A stretch of 7,450 bases of DNA from JBJKPP01 sp046706145 (GTDB lineage: Bacteria; Bacteroidota; Ignavibacteria; Ignavibacteriales; Ignavibacteriaceae): the NCBI GenBank assembly GCA_046706145.1, contig JBJKPP010000175.1, positions 1 through 7,450 of the forward strand, written 5' to 3'. The notes under the pieces are model-generated. The model was not told where the DNA came from and did no database searches. It was given only the letters and a program-made list of their open reading frames with translations. A program made the position numbers and the translations under genes. Each line of letters begins with the position of its first letter. Position 1 is the first letter of the stretch. Positions 5,945 through 7,450 of this stretch are shown here, piece by piece.

Positions 5945-7450
5945 TCAGAAAACACTCTTCGATGAAAGGAAATTATGGTATATACTTGTTTTAGATTTTG
6001 AAACTATATCAACCACGGTATCTATTTTCCCAAAGGTTGGATTTGAAATTGTCAATTTATACTTTCCAGGAAGAAGAGCAACCGGTTCTTTTAACGGCGT
6101 ACTCCCTTTCAAGTTATTATCGACATAAACATAACCCCAAGGATTTACGTTGAAATCTACAAATCCAACAATATTATTGAAATTTATAGACATTGAATCT
6201 GTTTTTTCAGAATTAATTCTCACCCTCTTTCTGTATGGAGGGTAATTAGGATGAATAAGCTTTATATTATGATAACCAGGTGAAAGATTTATTGCACTTT
6301 TTAATGGAGTCTGGTCCACTTTTTCGCCATCAATATAAACATCTGCCCAGGGAAGGCATTCCACAAAAAACTTTCCTGGCTGTTTATTTAAAGTTTCTGA
6401 CTTTTCCTCAGTTTTGGAAGATAATTTAGAAGATGAATTGCTAGCATCTGATTTGTTATTTTGATCTCTAACAACTATCGGGTCATTATTATTTTGACTA
6501 TTCATTAATCCACTATGCTCATTCTTGTTAAAACTAAATAAGTATAGTGCTGCAGCCAAACATATTATGAGTGTCGGTACAAAAACATAAGCAATTTTTC
6601 TCTTTCTTCTTTTCTTTATTTCATTTGAAATTGTATATTGTATCTCTTCTTCTACACCAAGCTTATTCAGAATCTCGCCGGCCGACTTCGCTCTAAATCT
6701 ATAATTTTTTTTGAGCATTGTCTTAATAACAGATTTAATACTGTGCGGCACTTCGTCCAGTTCTTTACTTAGAGTAGATTCGTCAAAACCCAAAATATTA
6801 TTTATCGTCTGTGTAATGTCTTTTCCCACAAAAGGATTTTTATTAGTGAACAACTCATAAGCAATTATACCAGCAGAAAAAATGTCTGTTTGTGCGGTTA
6901 ACTCTTCCCCTCTGATTTGTTCTGGGGACATATAACTCGGCGTTCCGACAATAGAAGCTTTTTGTGTTAAAGCAGTATCATTTTTTAGAATAGCTAAACC
7001 AAAATCAGCAATTTTAAGGTCAAGATTGGAATTAACCAGAATATTCTCGGGTTTTATATCGCGATGAATAATTCCATTTCCATGCGCAACATCCAAAGCT
7101 TTAAGAAGCTGGATTAACAGATGGGTTTTATCGTTAACAGATAAATTGTTAAACTTTATTATTGCTCTAAGATTTCTACTTTCAAAATATTCAAACGACA
7201 AATAGAAATGATTTTTGTAAGTACCGAAGTCGAGAACTTTAATCAAATTTGGATGGTCTAGATGAGCGAGGATTTTCGCTTCTCTTTTAAATCTTCCAAG
7301 TATAGTTTTATCCGGAAGTTCATCTGTGTTCAAAGTTTTAAGAATTATCTTCTTCCCCAGGAAGATATGGTTAGCCACATACACTGCAGAAAATAAATCT
7401 TTCTTAATGCATTCAACTACTTCAAATTTTTCAAACAAAACTTCTGGGGA
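5945..7450 (-). CDS. Transmembrane Ser/Thr protein kinase with two PEGA domains (5' end may lie outside the window)
   Basis: Numbering here is from the TTG at 7436-7438 (497 codons). The frame stays open to the window edge and no good ribosome-binding site precedes that TTG, so the true start is probably just beyond 7450. Residues 5-260 are a Hanks-type kinase: ILKTL with Lys34, Glu53 of helix C, HRDIKPEN (125-132; Asp127, Asn132), ADFG (144-147), GTPSYMSPEQ (166-175) and TDIFSAG (184-190). A basic stretch (275-281) precedes one membrane helix (282-302), then a Ser/Asn-rich linker (303-355). Two PEGA domains follow, about 356-422 and 424-490, each with a PWxxVYxD and a TPLK motif and a PGxYxxxx turn. 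Kinase inside and PEGA outside is the expected topology. Unusual: the three glycines of the ATP-binding loop are replaced (Lys12, Asp14, Ser17). It is the first visible gene of a two-gene operon. Substrate is unknown. Confidence 0.95.
   Translation of the reverse strand, partial: SPEVLFEKFEVVECIKKDLFSAVYVANHIFLGKKIILKTLNTDELPDKTILGRFKREAKILAHLDHPNLIKVLDFGTYKNHFYLSFEYFESRNLRAIIKFNNLSVNDKTHLLIQLLKALDVAHGNGIIHRDIKPENILVNSNLDLKIADFGLAILKNDTALTQKASIVGTPSYMSPEQIRGEELTAQTDIFSAGIIAYELFTNKNPFVGKDITQTINNILGFDESTLSKELDEVPHSIKSVIKTMLKKNYRFRAKSAGEILNKLGVEEEIQYTISNEIKKRRKRKIAYVFVPTLIICLAAALYLFSFNKNEHSGLMNSQNNNDPIVVRDQNNKSDASNSSSKLSSKTEEKSETLNKQPGKFFVECLPWADVYIDGEKVDQTPLKSAINLSPGYHNIKLIHPNYPPYRKRVRINSEKTDSMSINFNNIVGFVDFNVNPWGYVYVDNNLKGSTPLKEPVALLPGKYKLTISNPTFGKIDTVVDIVSKSKTSIYHNFLSSKSVF

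Noticed and set aside
5883..6128. Plus-strand open frame across the kinase/partner junction
   Set aside because: It is antisense to two well-supported genes and resembles no protein family.

Overview
The window is AT-rich bacterial DNA carrying seven protein-coding genes in four transcription blocks. The organism looks like a Gram-negative member of the Bacteroidota/Chlorobi/Ignavibacteriota assemblage. Reasons are the style of the proteins (a PEGA-domain Ser/Thr kinase beside a signal-peptide protein with a PGWG motif, and a rhodanese plus a small two-cysteine membrane protein) and the GroEL tail rich in Gly and Met. Strong GGAGG ribosome-binding sites and a -35/-10 promoter of sigma-70 type in front of groES fit Ignavibacteria or Chlorobi better than Bacteroidia, which mostly lack such sites. 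This placement is an inference; no rRNA or other phylogenetic marker was compared.

Layout, left to right. 157-1545 (+): a three-gene cluster of a TauE/SafE-type permease, a membrane-anchored single-domain rhodanese and a small DUF6132-like membrane protein, with short or overlapping junctions; probably a sulfur-handling operon. 1618-2328 (-): pdxJ, vitamin B6 synthesis, convergent with the first block. 2329-3010: a 682-base divergent intergenic region with several imperfect stem-loops that look like remnants of dispersed repeats, then a clear groESL promoter and a perfect CIRCE operator. 3011-5024 (+): groES and groEL, closed by a strong intrinsic terminator. 5102-7450 (-): a two-gene operon of a transmembrane Ser/Thr kinase with two PEGA domains, whose start may lie beyond the right edge, and 12 bases downstream an exported/membrane protein with a TPR-like N-terminus and a DUF5683-like C-terminus.

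Most of the window is housekeeping (pdxJ, groESL under HrcA/CIRCE control). The least ordinary part is the kinase pair. The kinase keeps the catalytic HRD and DFG residues but has lost all three glycines of the nucleotide-binding loop. Its extracytoplasmic PEGA domains and the partner's exported helical domain would sit on the same side of the membrane. I see no mobile element with a transposase, no CRISPR array and no RNA gene.
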